A stretch of 32,593 nt of DNA, taken from Clostridia bacterium. GTDB taxonomy: Bacteria; Bacillota; Clostridia; UMGS1810. Shown one piece after another: positions 7,415 through 15,087 of the stretch (its first letter is position 1; the number at the start of each line of letters is the position of its first letter). The notes beneath the pieces were generated by a model that was not told the origin of the DNA, searched no databases, and was given only the letters and a program-made list of their open reading frames with translations. The stretch covers positions 1 through 32,593 of the forward strand of contig JAEDEG010000022.1 of the NCBI GenBank assembly GCA_016293435.1, written 5' to 3'. A program made the translations under genes and the position numbers.

Positions 7415-9346
7415 ATGAAGATTAATTTAAAAGGCGATATCAAGGAATTTGATTCTGCTGTAACAGTTTATGATATCGCAAAATCTATCGGCGACGGTTT
7501 GGCAAGATCCGCAATGGGCGGATTGGTTAACGGCGAGGTGAAGGAACTCACCTATACTGTAACCCAGGATTCCGAAGTCGAAATTCTTACCTTCGATGAC
7601 GAACAAGGTAAATCTATTTTAAGACATACTGCATCACATATTATGGCTCAAGCTGTTAAGCGATTGTATCCTGATGTAAAATTAGCTATAGGGCCTTCTA
7701 CAGATTCAGGATTCTATTATGATTTTGATTCGGAAATCAGCTTTACAAATGAAGACCTTTCTAAGATAGAAACTGAAATGAAAAAAATAGTTAAAGAGCG
7801 TATCCGTCTTGAAAGATATGAACTTCCCCGCGAGGAAGCTATTAAATTTATGCAAGAACAAAATGAACCATATAAAGTTGAGCTTATAAAGGATTTGCCT
7901 GATGATGCTGTGATATCTTTTTATAAACAAGGAAATTTTACTGATTTGTGTGCCGGCCCTCATTTGTTTGACACTTCTGCTGTTAAGGCATTTAAATTGC
8001 TCAGCGTTACCGGTGCATATTGGAGAGGCAACGAGAAAAACAAAATGCTTCAGCGTATATACGGTACTGCATATACTAAAAAAGAAGACCTTGCCGCTCA
8101 TCTTGAACAGCTCGAAGAAGCCAAAAAACGTGACCATAACAAATTGGGCAGAGAACTCGGTTATTTTACAACTGTTGATATTATCGGTCAGGGACTTCCG
8201 ATTATGCTTCCTAAGGGAGCAAAGGTTATGCAGATTCTGCAAAGATTTGTTGAAGATACAGAAGCTAAACACGGCTGGCAATTAACAAAAACACCTTATA
8301 TGGCAAAGAGTGATCTCTACAAGCTTTCCGGTCACTGGGATCATTATCAGGATTCTATGTTTATCCTTGGGGATGAAGAAAAGGATAAGGAGGTTTTTGC
8401 GCTTCGTCCGATGACTTGTCCGTTCCAGTATCAGGCTTACCTAAGCAAAATGAGAAGCTACAGAGACCTACCCTTAAGATATAACGAAACATCCACGCTT
8501 TTTAGAAAAGAAGCATCGGGAGAAATGCACGGACTTATTAGATTAAGACAATTCACCATATCAGAAGGGCATCTCATGTGCAGACCCGATCAGCTTGAGG
8601 AAGAATTTAAGTCTTGCCTGGAGCTTGCAATATATATGCTCAAAACACTGGGACTATATGAAGATGTTTCTTACAGATTTTCAAAATGGGATCCGGAAGA
8701 TAAAGATAAATATATAGGAACACCTGAACAGTGGGATGAGGCTCAGGATATGATGGAAAAAATACTGAAACACCTCGAAATCGACTATAAGGTAGGCATT
8801 GGAGAAGCTGCATTTTACGGTCCTAAACTTGATATTCAGATTAAAAATGTTTTTGGCAAAGAAGATACTCTTATTACGATTCAAATTGATCAGCTTCTTG
8901 CCGAAAAATTTGGAATGGAATATATAGATAGCGACGGCGAAAAGAAGAATCCGTATATTATTCACAGAACATCAATTGGTTGCTATGAGCGTACACTTGC
9001 ACTTATTATTGAAAAATATGCCGGTGCTCTTCCCACATGGATGGCTCCTACTCAGCTGCAGATTATACCGGTATCCGAAAAATATTTTGACTATGCTCAG
9101 AAAATAAAAAGCATTTTTGAAAACAGCGGACTCAGAGTAGAAGCAGATTTTAGAAATGAAAAGCTCGGATACAAAATCAGAGAAGCTCAGATGGAAAAAA
9201 TCCCGTATATGGTTATTGTTGGTGAGAAAGAAGAAGCAGAAAATACAGTATCAATTCGCTCAAGAAAAGAAGGCGATCTGGGTTCAAAATCTATTGAAGC
9301 TTTCGTTGATATGATTAATGAAGAAATAGAAACAAAAGCTCACTAA
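7415..9346 (+). CDS. thrS: Threonyl-tRNA synthetase
   Basis: This enzyme charges tRNA-Thr with threonine in the cytoplasm. The 643-residue protein shows the full ThrS order: TGS domain (about 1-62), the HxxxH-containing tRNA_SAD editing domain (LRHTASHIMAQ, later LCAGPHL), the class II catalytic core and a C-terminal anticodon-binding domain. Predicted zinc ligands are the Cys in RPMTCPFQ, the His in GEMHGL and the His in IIHRTSIG. The RPMTCPFQYQAY and GEMHGLIRLRQFT sequences differ from the E. coli form (RPMNCPGH) and resemble a clostridial subtype, by recall. The start is ATG with GGAGG eight bases upstream. It has its own promoter and a short leader. A weak hairpin (CACAGTC/GGCTGTG, 9361-9381) after the stop may terminate it. 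Confidence 0.96.
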   Translation: MKINLKGDIKEFDSAVTVYDIAKSIGDGLARSAMGGLVNGEVKELTYTVTQDSEVEILTFDDEQGKSILRHTASHIMAQAVKRLYPDVKLAIGPSTDSGFYYDFDSEISFTNEDLSKIETEMKKIVKERIRLERYELPREEAIKFMQEQNEPYKVELIKDLPDDAVISFYKQGNFTDLCAGPHLFDTSAVKAFKLLSVTGAYWRGNEKNKMLQRIYGTAYTKKEDLAAHLEQLEEAKKRDHNKLGRELGYFTTVDIIGQGLPIMLPKGAKVMQILQRFVEDTEAKHGWQLTKTPYMAKSDLYKLSGHWDHYQDSMFILGDEEKDKEVFALRPMTCPFQYQAYLSKMRSYRDLPLRYNETSTLFRKEASGEMHGLIRLRQFTISEGHLMCRPDQLEEEFKSCLELAIYMLKTLGLYEDVSYRFSKWDPEDKDKYIGTPEQWDEAQDMMEKILKHLEIDYKVGIGEAAFYGPKLDIQIKNVFGKEDTLITIQIDQLLAEKFGMEYIDSDGEKKNPYIIHRTSIGCYERTLALIIEKYAGALPTWMAPTQLQIIPVSEKYFDYAQKIKSIFENSGLRVEADFRNEKLGYKIREAQMEKIPYMVIVGEKEEAENTVSIRSRKEGDLGSKSIEAFVDMINEEIETKAH

Positions 9347-9360
9347 AATTCAAAATTCGG

Positions 9361-9381
9361 CACAGTCTTTTGATGGGCTGT
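9361..9381 (+). terminator. Weak hairpin after thrS
   Basis: CACAGTC (9361-9367) can pair with GGCTGTG (9375-9381) through seven pairs including one G-U. The sequence after it (TTGAAAAATTT) is only moderately T-rich. It may act as a partial terminator before the next gene. Confidence 0.4.
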
Positions 9382-9408
9382 GTTGAAAAATTTGAAAGGG
9401 ATATCGTT

Positions 9409-9945
9409 ATGCATCCAATAAAGCATTTCCTCATTATAACAAGACATCGCCATCAGGTGATAAAACATTGTGCAAAATGTGGCTTGATTATGCAGGGGTT
9501 GCTCCATGATTTATCCAAATATTCTCCAACAGAGTTTTTGCGTGGTTCGCGTTATTTTTTGGGTACAAAGAGCCCAAACGAGGCAGAACGTGAGCAAAAC
9601 GGATATTCTATAGCATGGATCCATCACCAAGGGAGAAATAAACATCATTTTGAATATTGGAAAGATTACAATTTTCAGACAAGAGTATTGACACCGATAA
9701 AAATGCCATACCGATATGTTGCGGAAATGTTTTGCGATAGATTGGCTGCAAGCAAAATTTATCAAGGGAAAAATTATTGTGACAGTCACCCGCTTGAGTA
9801 CTTCATGAAAGGTAAATCAACCAGAATAATTCATCCCGATACATCAAACGAGCTTGAATTATTGCTGAGAATGTTAAACGAAAAAGGCGAAAATGAAGTT
9901 TTTAAATTTATAAAACACAGAATTCAAAATAACTATATATATTAA
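9409..9945 (+). CDS. DUF5662-like hypothetical protein
   Basis: This looks like a member of the DUF5662 family, recognised by memory; its function is unknown. The protein of about 178 residues is rich in His and aromatic residues. It has an HDLSK motif at 33-37, then an IHHQGRNKHHFEYW stretch near the middle and YVAEMFCDRLAASK. The pattern suggests a metal-dependent HD-like fold, but this is inference. The frame extends back to TTG/ATG codons at 9370/9373, which overlap the hairpin after thrS. ATG at 9409 has GAAAGGG eight bases upstream and starts at the conserved MHPIKHF, so it is chosen. It follows thrS by 62 bases and may be transcribed by read-through; a 10-bp-stem terminator follows. 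Confidence 0.75.
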   Translation: MHPIKHFLIITRHRHQVIKHCAKCGLIMQGLLHDLSKYSPTEFLRGSRYFLGTKSPNEAEREQNGYSIAWIHHQGRNKHHFEYWKDYNFQTRVLTPIKMPYRYVAEMFCDRLAASKIYQGKNYCDSHPLEYFMKGKSTRIIHPDTSNELELLLRMLNEKGENEVFKFIKHRIQNNYIY

Positions 9946-9948
9946 ATT

Positions 9949-9994
9949 AGAGCATTGAGTCGGAGACTTCGTATGAAATCCCGGTCAATGCTCT
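9949..9994. terminator. Terminator between converging genes
   Basis: AGAGCATTGA (9949-9958) pairs perfectly with TCAATGCTCT (9985-9994). The 26-base loop can fold further around GTAT. A T-rich stretch follows on the plus strand and an A/T-rich one on the other side, so it probably serves both the DUF5662-like gene and the converging Amidase_6 gene. Confidence 0.75.
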
Positions 9995-9999
9995 TTGAT

Positions 10000-10494
10000 T
10001 TATTCTGTTCTTGCTCCAAGAATATGGATACATCTTAATTTTTGAAAATTATACGTTCTTAAATTTCTTTGAAACACATCCATGGAATGGGCACTCACCA
10101 TATACCTTACTCCGCGTGGGGTTCTTTTTATTTCTGTCAACAATAAGGAGTGATAATATACATCGAGGTTATTTCCAAGCTGTATAACATCACCCGGTAA
10201 GGTGCTGCTGAGAGGTACATCTACGCCGTACGGCCCTGCACCTGCGTTATTTGTCATAAAGTTATAAAAAAAATTTACTCCGGTCCATGAAGGAGATTTT
10301 TCGTTTGCATTTATATAATACCATCCGTTTTCCGGGTTATAATTCATCACACCGCAGCCTGCATAAACGCACTGCGAAACAAAATTGGTACAGTCGCCGC
10401 CGATTTTTTCGTAATCATAATATTCCGGGTTTCTTCCCAATGACCAGTTACGGGCATATTCCACTGCAGCTTCTCTGTCATATTTTATATACAT
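10000..10494 (-). CDS. Amidase_6-type (putative cysteine amidase) protein
   Basis: The 164-residue protein matches the Amidase_6 domain pattern. An opening YDREAAVEYARNWSLGRNP stretch is followed by GGDCTNFVSQCVYAGC, with a predicted nucleophilic Cys in DCTNF, then a PGDVIQL segment, a His in YYHSLLL and a later SAHS. These domains are found in putative cell-wall or peptide amidases, but the substrate is not established. There is no signal peptide or membrane segment and the domain fills the whole protein, so it is predicted cytoplasmic or released by lysis. It starts at ATG after GGAGAGG. It lies 16 bases after the Amidase_3 gene and is probably co-transcribed with it. Confidence 0.8.
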   Translation of the reverse strand: MYIKYDREAAVEYARNWSLGRNPEYYDYEKIGGDCTNFVSQCVYAGCGVMNYNPENGWYYINANEKSPSWTGVNFFYNFMTNNAGAGPYGVDVPLSSTLPGDVIQLGNNLDVYYHSLLLTEIKRTPRGVRYMVSAHSMDVFQRNLRTYNFQKLRCIHILGARTE

Positions 10495-10510
10495 AATGCA
10501 TCCTCTCCTA

Positions 10511-11077
10511 TTAATTTACACCAAAAAACTTTAAGATACCCTGATAAATTGCAAAAGCAAATCCATAAGGGTCGTTGCGCATTTTTTGTGAATCTTCATA
10601 ATTAGATATAAATGCTAATTCGATGAGTGTAGATGGCATATTTGTTCTTCTCAGAACATAAAGCGACGGTCTGGCAAAAACTCCTCTGTTAACAGTTCCC
10701 ATACGATTTGAAATTGCATTTACAATATCGGTTGCAAGATAATAAGCTTCGCTATTTGTGCTGTATACATACCCTTCTGTCCCGTTGGCAGCCGGATTAG
10801 TTGAGCCGTTTGTATGTATACTGATGAAATAATCCGCGCCCCAACTGTTTGCGCTTCTTACTCTTTGTTGGAGACTGGTCGAATTTGAGGTTCCGAGAAC
10901 AGTGTCTACGGTTTCTCTTGACATTTTTGCTGTAAAATTTGGATTTGCCGTAAGCAGATCATACAGATATTTTCCAACTATATATGTAATGTTCTGCTCT
11001 TTTAATCCGTTTCCTTCCGCGCCTGTATTCGGTCCTGAAGGATTATGTCCTTGATCAATAAAAATCTTTATAGCCAT
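10511..11077 (-). CDS. N-acetylmuramoyl-L-alanine amidase (Amidase_3), no signal peptide
   Basis: This zinc amidase would hydrolyse the muramyl-L-alanine bond of peptidoglycan. The 188-residue protein is an isolated Amidase_3 domain: IFIDQGHNP (first zinc His), a Glu in GLKEQNITY, ISIHTNGS (second His) and TLIELAFISN (catalytic Glu). It starts directly with the catalytic strand and has no secretion signal, unlike the CwlD-like paralogue at 2054-2764. The frame opens at a GTG (11086) that lies inside the GGGTGG ribosome site; ATG at 11077 is preferred. It sits downstream of the mgsA terminator. The pair with the Amidase_6 gene suggests a two-enzyme wall-degrading module, perhaps acting in a lysing mother cell or derived from an endolysin, but this is inference. 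Confidence 0.88.
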   Translation of the reverse strand: MAIKIFIDQGHNPSGPNTGAEGNGLKEQNITYIVGKYLYDLLTANPNFTAKMSRETVDTVLGTSNSTSLQQRVRSANSWGADYFISIHTNGSTNPAANGTEGYVYSTNSEAYYLATDIVNAISNRMGTVNRGVFARPSLYVLRRTNMPSTLIELAFISNYEDSQKMRNDPYGFAFAIYQGILKFFGVN

Positions 11078-11144
11078 AATATCCACCCTTTATTTTTTAT
11101 ATTAATATATGCAATTCAAAATCGTTGTGTGAATTTTATTGCAC

Positions 11145-11171
11145 AGAAAAAGCGGTTGTGTGCACAACCGC
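11145..11171 (-). terminator. Intrinsic terminator of the shape/mgsA cluster
   Basis: On the minus strand GCGGTTGTG and CACAACCGC (11163-11171 and 11152-11160) form a perfect 9-bp GC-rich stem with a CA between the arms, followed at once by TTTTTC. It lies about 50 bases after the mgsA stop. Confidence 0.92.
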
Positions 11172-11220
11172 CAAATTTAGGGCATATTAAACAACGTTGG
11201 ACTGTATTGGAAATCTTAAA

Positions 11221-11634
11221 TTAAATTTTCTTATTTTTGGGATTAACTATATCTCTCCAATCCATGTCACCTCTATCAAGTCCCCTTACAAGAACTTCTG
11301 CTGTCGCTATATTGGTAGCAATCGGAACATTGTGAATATCACAAAGCTTAAGTAAAGGCTCGACATCAGGCTCAAAGCTTTGATTAGTGAGAGGGTCCCG
11401 AAAAAACAAAACAAGGTCTATTTCGTTATATGCTATACGAGCACCTATTTGTTGATCTCCACCCTGAGTTCCTGATAGAAATTTGTGAACGTTAAGACCT
11501 GTTGCATCAATTATTAACCCACCTGTAGTACCGGTGGCGATAAGATTATGTTTGACGAGAATACCTTTGTAGGCTATACAAAACTGAACCATTAGTTCTT
11601 TCTTTTTGTCGTGTGCGATTAAAGCAATATTCAA
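11221..11634 (-). CDS. mgsA: Methylglyoxal synthase (divergent active site)
   Basis: MgsA converts dihydroxyacetone phosphate to methylglyoxal and phosphate. The 137-residue protein is plainly in the family: ALIAHDKKK (His8, Asp9), the phosphate loop ATGTTGG, GGDQQIGA (Asp60, the catalytic base position), FFRDPL (Asp80) and the NIPVATN-like NVPIATNIATAE. Two things are odd. The histidine equivalent to E. coli His98 is Phe87 (SFEPD instead of the usual PHxPD), and the usual SGPxGG loop reads SGTQGG. Activity may be altered. The start is TTG with AAGGAGGG seven bases upstream. It lies 19 bases after the MinD-like gene, at the end of the shape cluster, a position seen in other Clostridia. Confidence 0.9.
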   Translation of the reverse strand: MNIALIAHDKKKELMVQFCIAYKGILVKHNLIATGTTGGLIIDATGLNVHKFLSGTQGGDQQIGARIAYNEIDLVLFFRDPLTNQSFEPDVEPLLKLCDIHNVPIATNIATAEVLVRGLDRGDMDWRDIVNPKNKKI

Positions 11635-11653
11635 AACTAAACCCTCCTTATTT

Positions 11654-12424
11654 TTAAAATGATTTTATTTTATCAAACAAACGCTCAGAAAATCTGAGTT
11701 TTGCTGGACCGACATACTCATTACACAAGCGTTTAACTATTCTTTTTAATTCTTTAGCGATATATGTATCTGTGTTAATTATAAGCTTACCGTTTGGAAT
11801 GGAAGAAAGAGATGAATCATATCCCATTACACCTATTAGCGGGAATCCGATTTCATCAATAATATCTTCTACAAATGAGTCCGATTCAAATCCATATGGA
11901 AAATTCAAAATCAAAAATACTTTTTTTGTTGATGAATTGGATATTCGCTTGATACAAAGCGCTGTGTTTGAAACAGAGATGAAATCGGGGTAAGTTACAG
12001 CCAATATGATGTCTGAAAGTGATGTACATACTTCAAACTCTTTGCCCAGAGAAGCCGGAGTATCAAACACTATATAATCATATCTTTCTGATACTAAGTC
12101 TATAAAGTTTTGCATCAGACTGTGCAAATTGTCGGGGCAATTACCGATAGATGATGCAAGAAAATCGGGTTTTGACCCTGATCTGTCATTTACAACGGAA
12201 TCGGCAAAAGAAGCATCTCCAAGCAAAACATCTCGGAGATTAAAAAGAATATCCGTTGAATAACCGAGAACAATATCAGAATTGCGTATGCCAAAAGAGC
12301 AGTCAACTAACAAACACTTTTTTGGAGCACTATGTAAACCGGCTGCAACATTTGTGGCAAGTAATGTCTTGCCGCATCCGCCTTTTCCTGATATTATAGA
12401 AACAATTTTCGCTATTGTAAACAC
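11654..12424 (-). CDS. MinD/ParA-family ATPase, orphan and divergent
   Basis: The 256-residue protein is a deviant-Walker P-loop ATPase placed where minD normally sits after the mre/PBP genes. It has Walker A KGGCGKT (14-20, signature Lys14), the switch-I region DCSFGIRNSD (41-50) and Walker B-like IVFDTPAS. The C-terminal segment ERLFDKIKSF could be an amphipathic membrane-targeting helix as in MinD. In MinD the switch-I motif is DxDxGxRN; here the second Asp is Ser43, a position needed for ATP hydrolysis in E. coli MinD. No minC or minE is in the window. The annotated start is GTG at 12424, but AAGGCGG nearly abuts it, while an in-frame ATA three codons later has ideal spacing. A weak terminator and a new promoter precede it. 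Confidence 0.8.
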   Translation of the reverse strand: MFTIAKIVSIISGKGGCGKTLLATNVAAGLHSAPKKCLLVDCSFGIRNSDIVLGYSTDILFNLRDVLLGDASFADSVVNDRSGSKPDFLASSIGNCPDNLHSLMQNFIDLVSERYDYIVFDTPASLGKEFEVCTSLSDIILAVTYPDFISVSNTALCIKRISNSSTKKVFLILNFPYGFESDSFVEDIIDEIGFPLIGVMGYDSSLSSIPNGKLIINTDTYIAKELKRIVKRLCNEYVGPAKLRFSERLFDKIKSF

Positions 12425-12433
12425 CGCCTTAAT

Positions 12434-12462
12434 ATTTTAACACAACAAAGTCTATTTGTCCA
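12434..12462 (-). promoter_or_regulatory. Candidate promoter of the MinD-like/mgsA pair
   Basis: On the minus strand, TGGACA (12457-12462), a 17-base spacer and TAAAAT (12434-12439). Transcription would begin only a few bases before the start codon, so the mRNA could be nearly leaderless. Confidence 0.55.
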
Positions 12463-12476
12463 GACATTTTAATATA

Positions 12477-12500
12477 AAAACTGAAAAATTTAACAGTTTT
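12477..12500 (-). terminator. Weak terminator after PBP2 gene
   Basis: On the minus strand AAAACTG and CAGTTTT form a 7-bp stem with a 10-base loop, followed by TTATATT. It is AT-rich and probably only partial, and lies six bases after the PBP2 stop. Confidence 0.45.
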
Positions 12501-12506
12501 ATACAA

Positions 12507-14573
12507 TTATGACACCAAACTATTGTTAGATATGTGAGAATCATTTGTTTCACGTGGATTCAACTTGAAATATTCAGAGTAAATTGCTTTGGCAATGGGG
12601 GCAGTTATACTTCCGGAGCCTGCACTTTCAACTACAATTGACACTGCAATCTTTGGATTGTTATAGGGTGCATATGATACAAAAACACCATTTGCACTTC
12701 CTCCGTTAATCTGCGACGAACCGGTTTTACTGCATGTTTCTATCGGAAAATCGCCAAATACACTCGATGCTGTACCGTCATTACTAACCATACGCATACC
12801 GGTTGACACTGCATTGTATGTGCTGTCACTGATATCAATTGTATTTTTTACCTCAGGCTTTGTTTCGGATATTATTTTACCCGATTCTGCACTTCTTACA
12901 CATTTGGTAATATGCGGACGATATATAGTTCCTTTGTTAGCTATGGTAGCTGTATACCCTGCAAGCTGCAAAGGAGTAAAAAGGTTATATGACTGTCCTA
13001 TAGCCATTTGCAGAGTGTCACCGGGGTACCATATTTCATTAAATTTGAGTTTTTTGTATTCTTCACTGGCAAGCGTCCCTTCTGCTTCGCCATCCAATTC
13101 TATTCCGGTTTTTTCTCCAAGGTGAAATTTTTTTCCATAATTTACGAGCTTTTCGACGCCGAGACGTTTTCCAACTTCGTAGTAATAATAGTTACAAGAA
13201 TTTTTGAGTGCATTTGCGGCATCCATCGGTCCATGAGTTGAGCCGCTTTCGGTGTATATCCAGCAATTAAATTTTTGACCGTAATATTCATATACACCTT
13301 CATCTTCTATTATTGTTGTATCTGTTACCACATTCTCTTCGAGAGCTGCAATTGTAGTCAGCATTTTAAAAACAGATCCGGGAGGATACACACCGCTTAT
13401 TGCACGATTCAGCAATGGTTTTGATTCGTTTTTGCTCAGTTCGGTATAATCTTTAGTGAAATTATCCGGATCAAAATCAGGATAGCTTGCCATTGCCAAT
13501 ATTTCACCGGTTTCTACATCTTGAACAACAACCGCTCCGCCCCCCACATCACTTCCGGCATTGTCGACATGCTTCCAACTATTGGATTTTATTGAGTCAA
13601 TAGTTTCCATTAAAGCTTTTTCGGCAGTTTTTTGCAAATCAATATCAATAGTCAGCATAGCATTGTTTCCGGGTATTGCAGCAACTTCATCAATCTCAGG
13701 ATCAGAACCGATAGTCTGCGAAACACTTCGGTATCCATCGGTACCTTTGATTTGTTTTTCAAGAATTTTCTCTATTCCGTCTTTTCCTATAACAGAGTTA
13801 AGGCCGTAGCCCTCGTCTTTCAGTTCTTCGTATTCTTCTCTATATATTATATCTACTCTGCCAAGAATGTGAGCAGCCATGTTTCCATGTACATAGTTGC
13901 GCACCGGCGAATTGCTTACCTTCAATCCATTATACAAAGCGTCGTTTTCTTCTATTGCAGAAACTGTTTTGATTGATGCATCTGATGAAAAAGTAAAGGG
14001 TGTTGTATCCGAAAAATTTCGCGAAAACATTTCATATCTGACTGCAATAATATCACGTATTTCAGATTTTGAATATCTATTATCTATATTAAATTTATCT
14101 ATCAGTTCATCAATACATTCATTAGCGTTCAGATTGTCTGATATGCCAAGAGAGAACTTACAATTTCTCACTTTTGTTTCGAGCTCATCGCCTGTCAAAT
14201 CATTGTAAGCAAATATATATTCATCGTCTGCATATTGAATTGGAAACGTATCGACATATTCGTCTTCATTCTTATTAAACAAACGTACCGAATTTAAAAT
14301 TAAATCATTAAGCTCGTCATCTGAAACCGAAGCACGAGAAAAAGTCACTGTAAATCCCAATCTGTTTGTAACTATCGGTCGACCGTACCTATCTAAAATC
14401 TTTCCTCTCGGTGCCGGAATCACCTCCGTTGATGACAAATATGAGTTGGATTTTGCTAAATATTCTTTTGAATCTACTATCTGTAATTTTACTAAAGCGG
14501 AAAAAATCATTAAAAATAATACTGAAGAAATCACAGACAATATAAAGAATTTATCTCGTAATCTGTAAAACAT
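12507..14573 (-). CDS. mrdA: Class B penicillin-binding protein 2 (MrdA-type)
   Basis: This is the peptidoglycan transpeptidase of the elongasome, anchored in the membrane with its catalytic part outside. The 688-residue protein has one N-terminal membrane segment (about residues 10-30), a dimerisation/pedestal region beginning near VIPAPRGKILDRYGRP, and the transpeptidase domain. Its catalytic motifs are SVFK (Ser400, Lys403), SCN (459-461) and KTG (616-618). The pedestal holds an insertion rich in acidic residues at about 90-190. The start is ATG directly after the mreD stop, with AGAGGT inside mreD, so the two are translationally coupled. The partner SEDS protein RodA is not encoded next to it. 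By position in the mre cluster it is assigned to PBP2 rather than a sporulation or divisome PBP. Confidence 0.9.
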   Translation of the reverse strand: MFYRLRDKFFILSVISSVLFLMIFSALVKLQIVDSKEYLAKSNSYLSSTEVIPAPRGKILDRYGRPIVTNRLGFTVTFSRASVSDDELNDLILNSVRLFNKNEDEYVDTFPIQYADDEYIFAYNDLTGDELETKVRNCKFSLGISDNLNANECIDELIDKFNIDNRYSKSEIRDIIAVRYEMFSRNFSDTTPFTFSSDASIKTVSAIEENDALYNGLKVSNSPVRNYVHGNMAAHILGRVDIIYREEYEELKDEGYGLNSVIGKDGIEKILEKQIKGTDGYRSVSQTIGSDPEIDEVAAIPGNNAMLTIDIDLQKTAEKALMETIDSIKSNSWKHVDNAGSDVGGGAVVVQDVETGEILAMASYPDFDPDNFTKDYTELSKNESKPLLNRAISGVYPPGSVFKMLTTIAALEENVVTDTTIIEDEGVYEYYGQKFNCWIYTESGSTHGPMDAANALKNSCNYYYYEVGKRLGVEKLVNYGKKFHLGEKTGIELDGEAEGTLASEEYKKLKFNEIWYPGDTLQMAIGQSYNLFTPLQLAGYTATIANKGTIYRPHITKCVRSAESGKIISETKPEVKNTIDISDSTYNAVSTGMRMVSNDGTASSVFGDFPIETCSKTGSSQINGGSANGVFVSYAPYNNPKIAVSIVVESAGSGSITAPIAKAIYSEYFKLNPRETNDSHISNNSLVS

Positions 14574-15065
14574 TTATATACCTCTTATATATTCATTTTT
14601 CAGCCATTTAACAAATGCTGTGACCGGAACTGATACAACTGAATTTAGCAATGCCTGAGGAAGTATATATCTAAACGAAGCATATGCCACTGACACGGCC
14701 TCAAACATTGTATTATAAAGTGAAAGTCGTACTGTCTCACACAAAAAGCAACTCACAGCAACAATTATTATTGAAACAAGTCTGCTTTCCGAATAAAATT
14801 TGCTTGATACTATCGAAGTTAATACAGCTATATACATCACAATAAGCCCGTTATATCCAAAAACAGTTGATGAAGCTACATCGAGAAGTAAGCCGCATAT
14901 ACATCCCATTATGCCTGAAGCAAGCAAATCGGAGTTTGTTGCATATACCAATGCAAAAGTCAGCATCAGATTTATTTCTATACCAAACAAATCTACACGC
15001 GAAATTATAGAAGTCTGAATTGCATATACAAAAAATACTGAAATTGCGGATAGAATTTTTTTCAA
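14574..15065 (-). CDS. mreD: Rod-shape protein MreD
   Basis: MreD is an integral membrane protein of the elongasome that works with MreC and PBP2. The 163-residue protein is almost entirely hydrophobic, with about five membrane segments, and carries the typical central GLLLDVASSTVFGYNGLIVMY-like stretch (near residues 58-78), where MreD proteins usually have a conserved GLLxD. The start is TTG, downstream of a GGAG sequence at a rather long spacing; no better start is visible. It lies 22 bases after mreC and abuts the PBP2 gene. Identification rests on both sequence and synteny. Confidence 0.88.
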   Translation of the reverse strand: MKKILSAISVFFVYAIQTSIISRVDLFGIEINLMLTFALVYATNSDLLASGIMGCICGLLLDVASSTVFGYNGLIVMYIAVLTSIVSSKFYSESRLVSIIIVAVSCFLCETVRLSLYNTMFEAVSVAYASFRYILPQALLNSVVSVPVTAFVKWLKNEYIRGI

Positions 15066-15087
15066 AGTAATCTCATCTCCTACCCAT

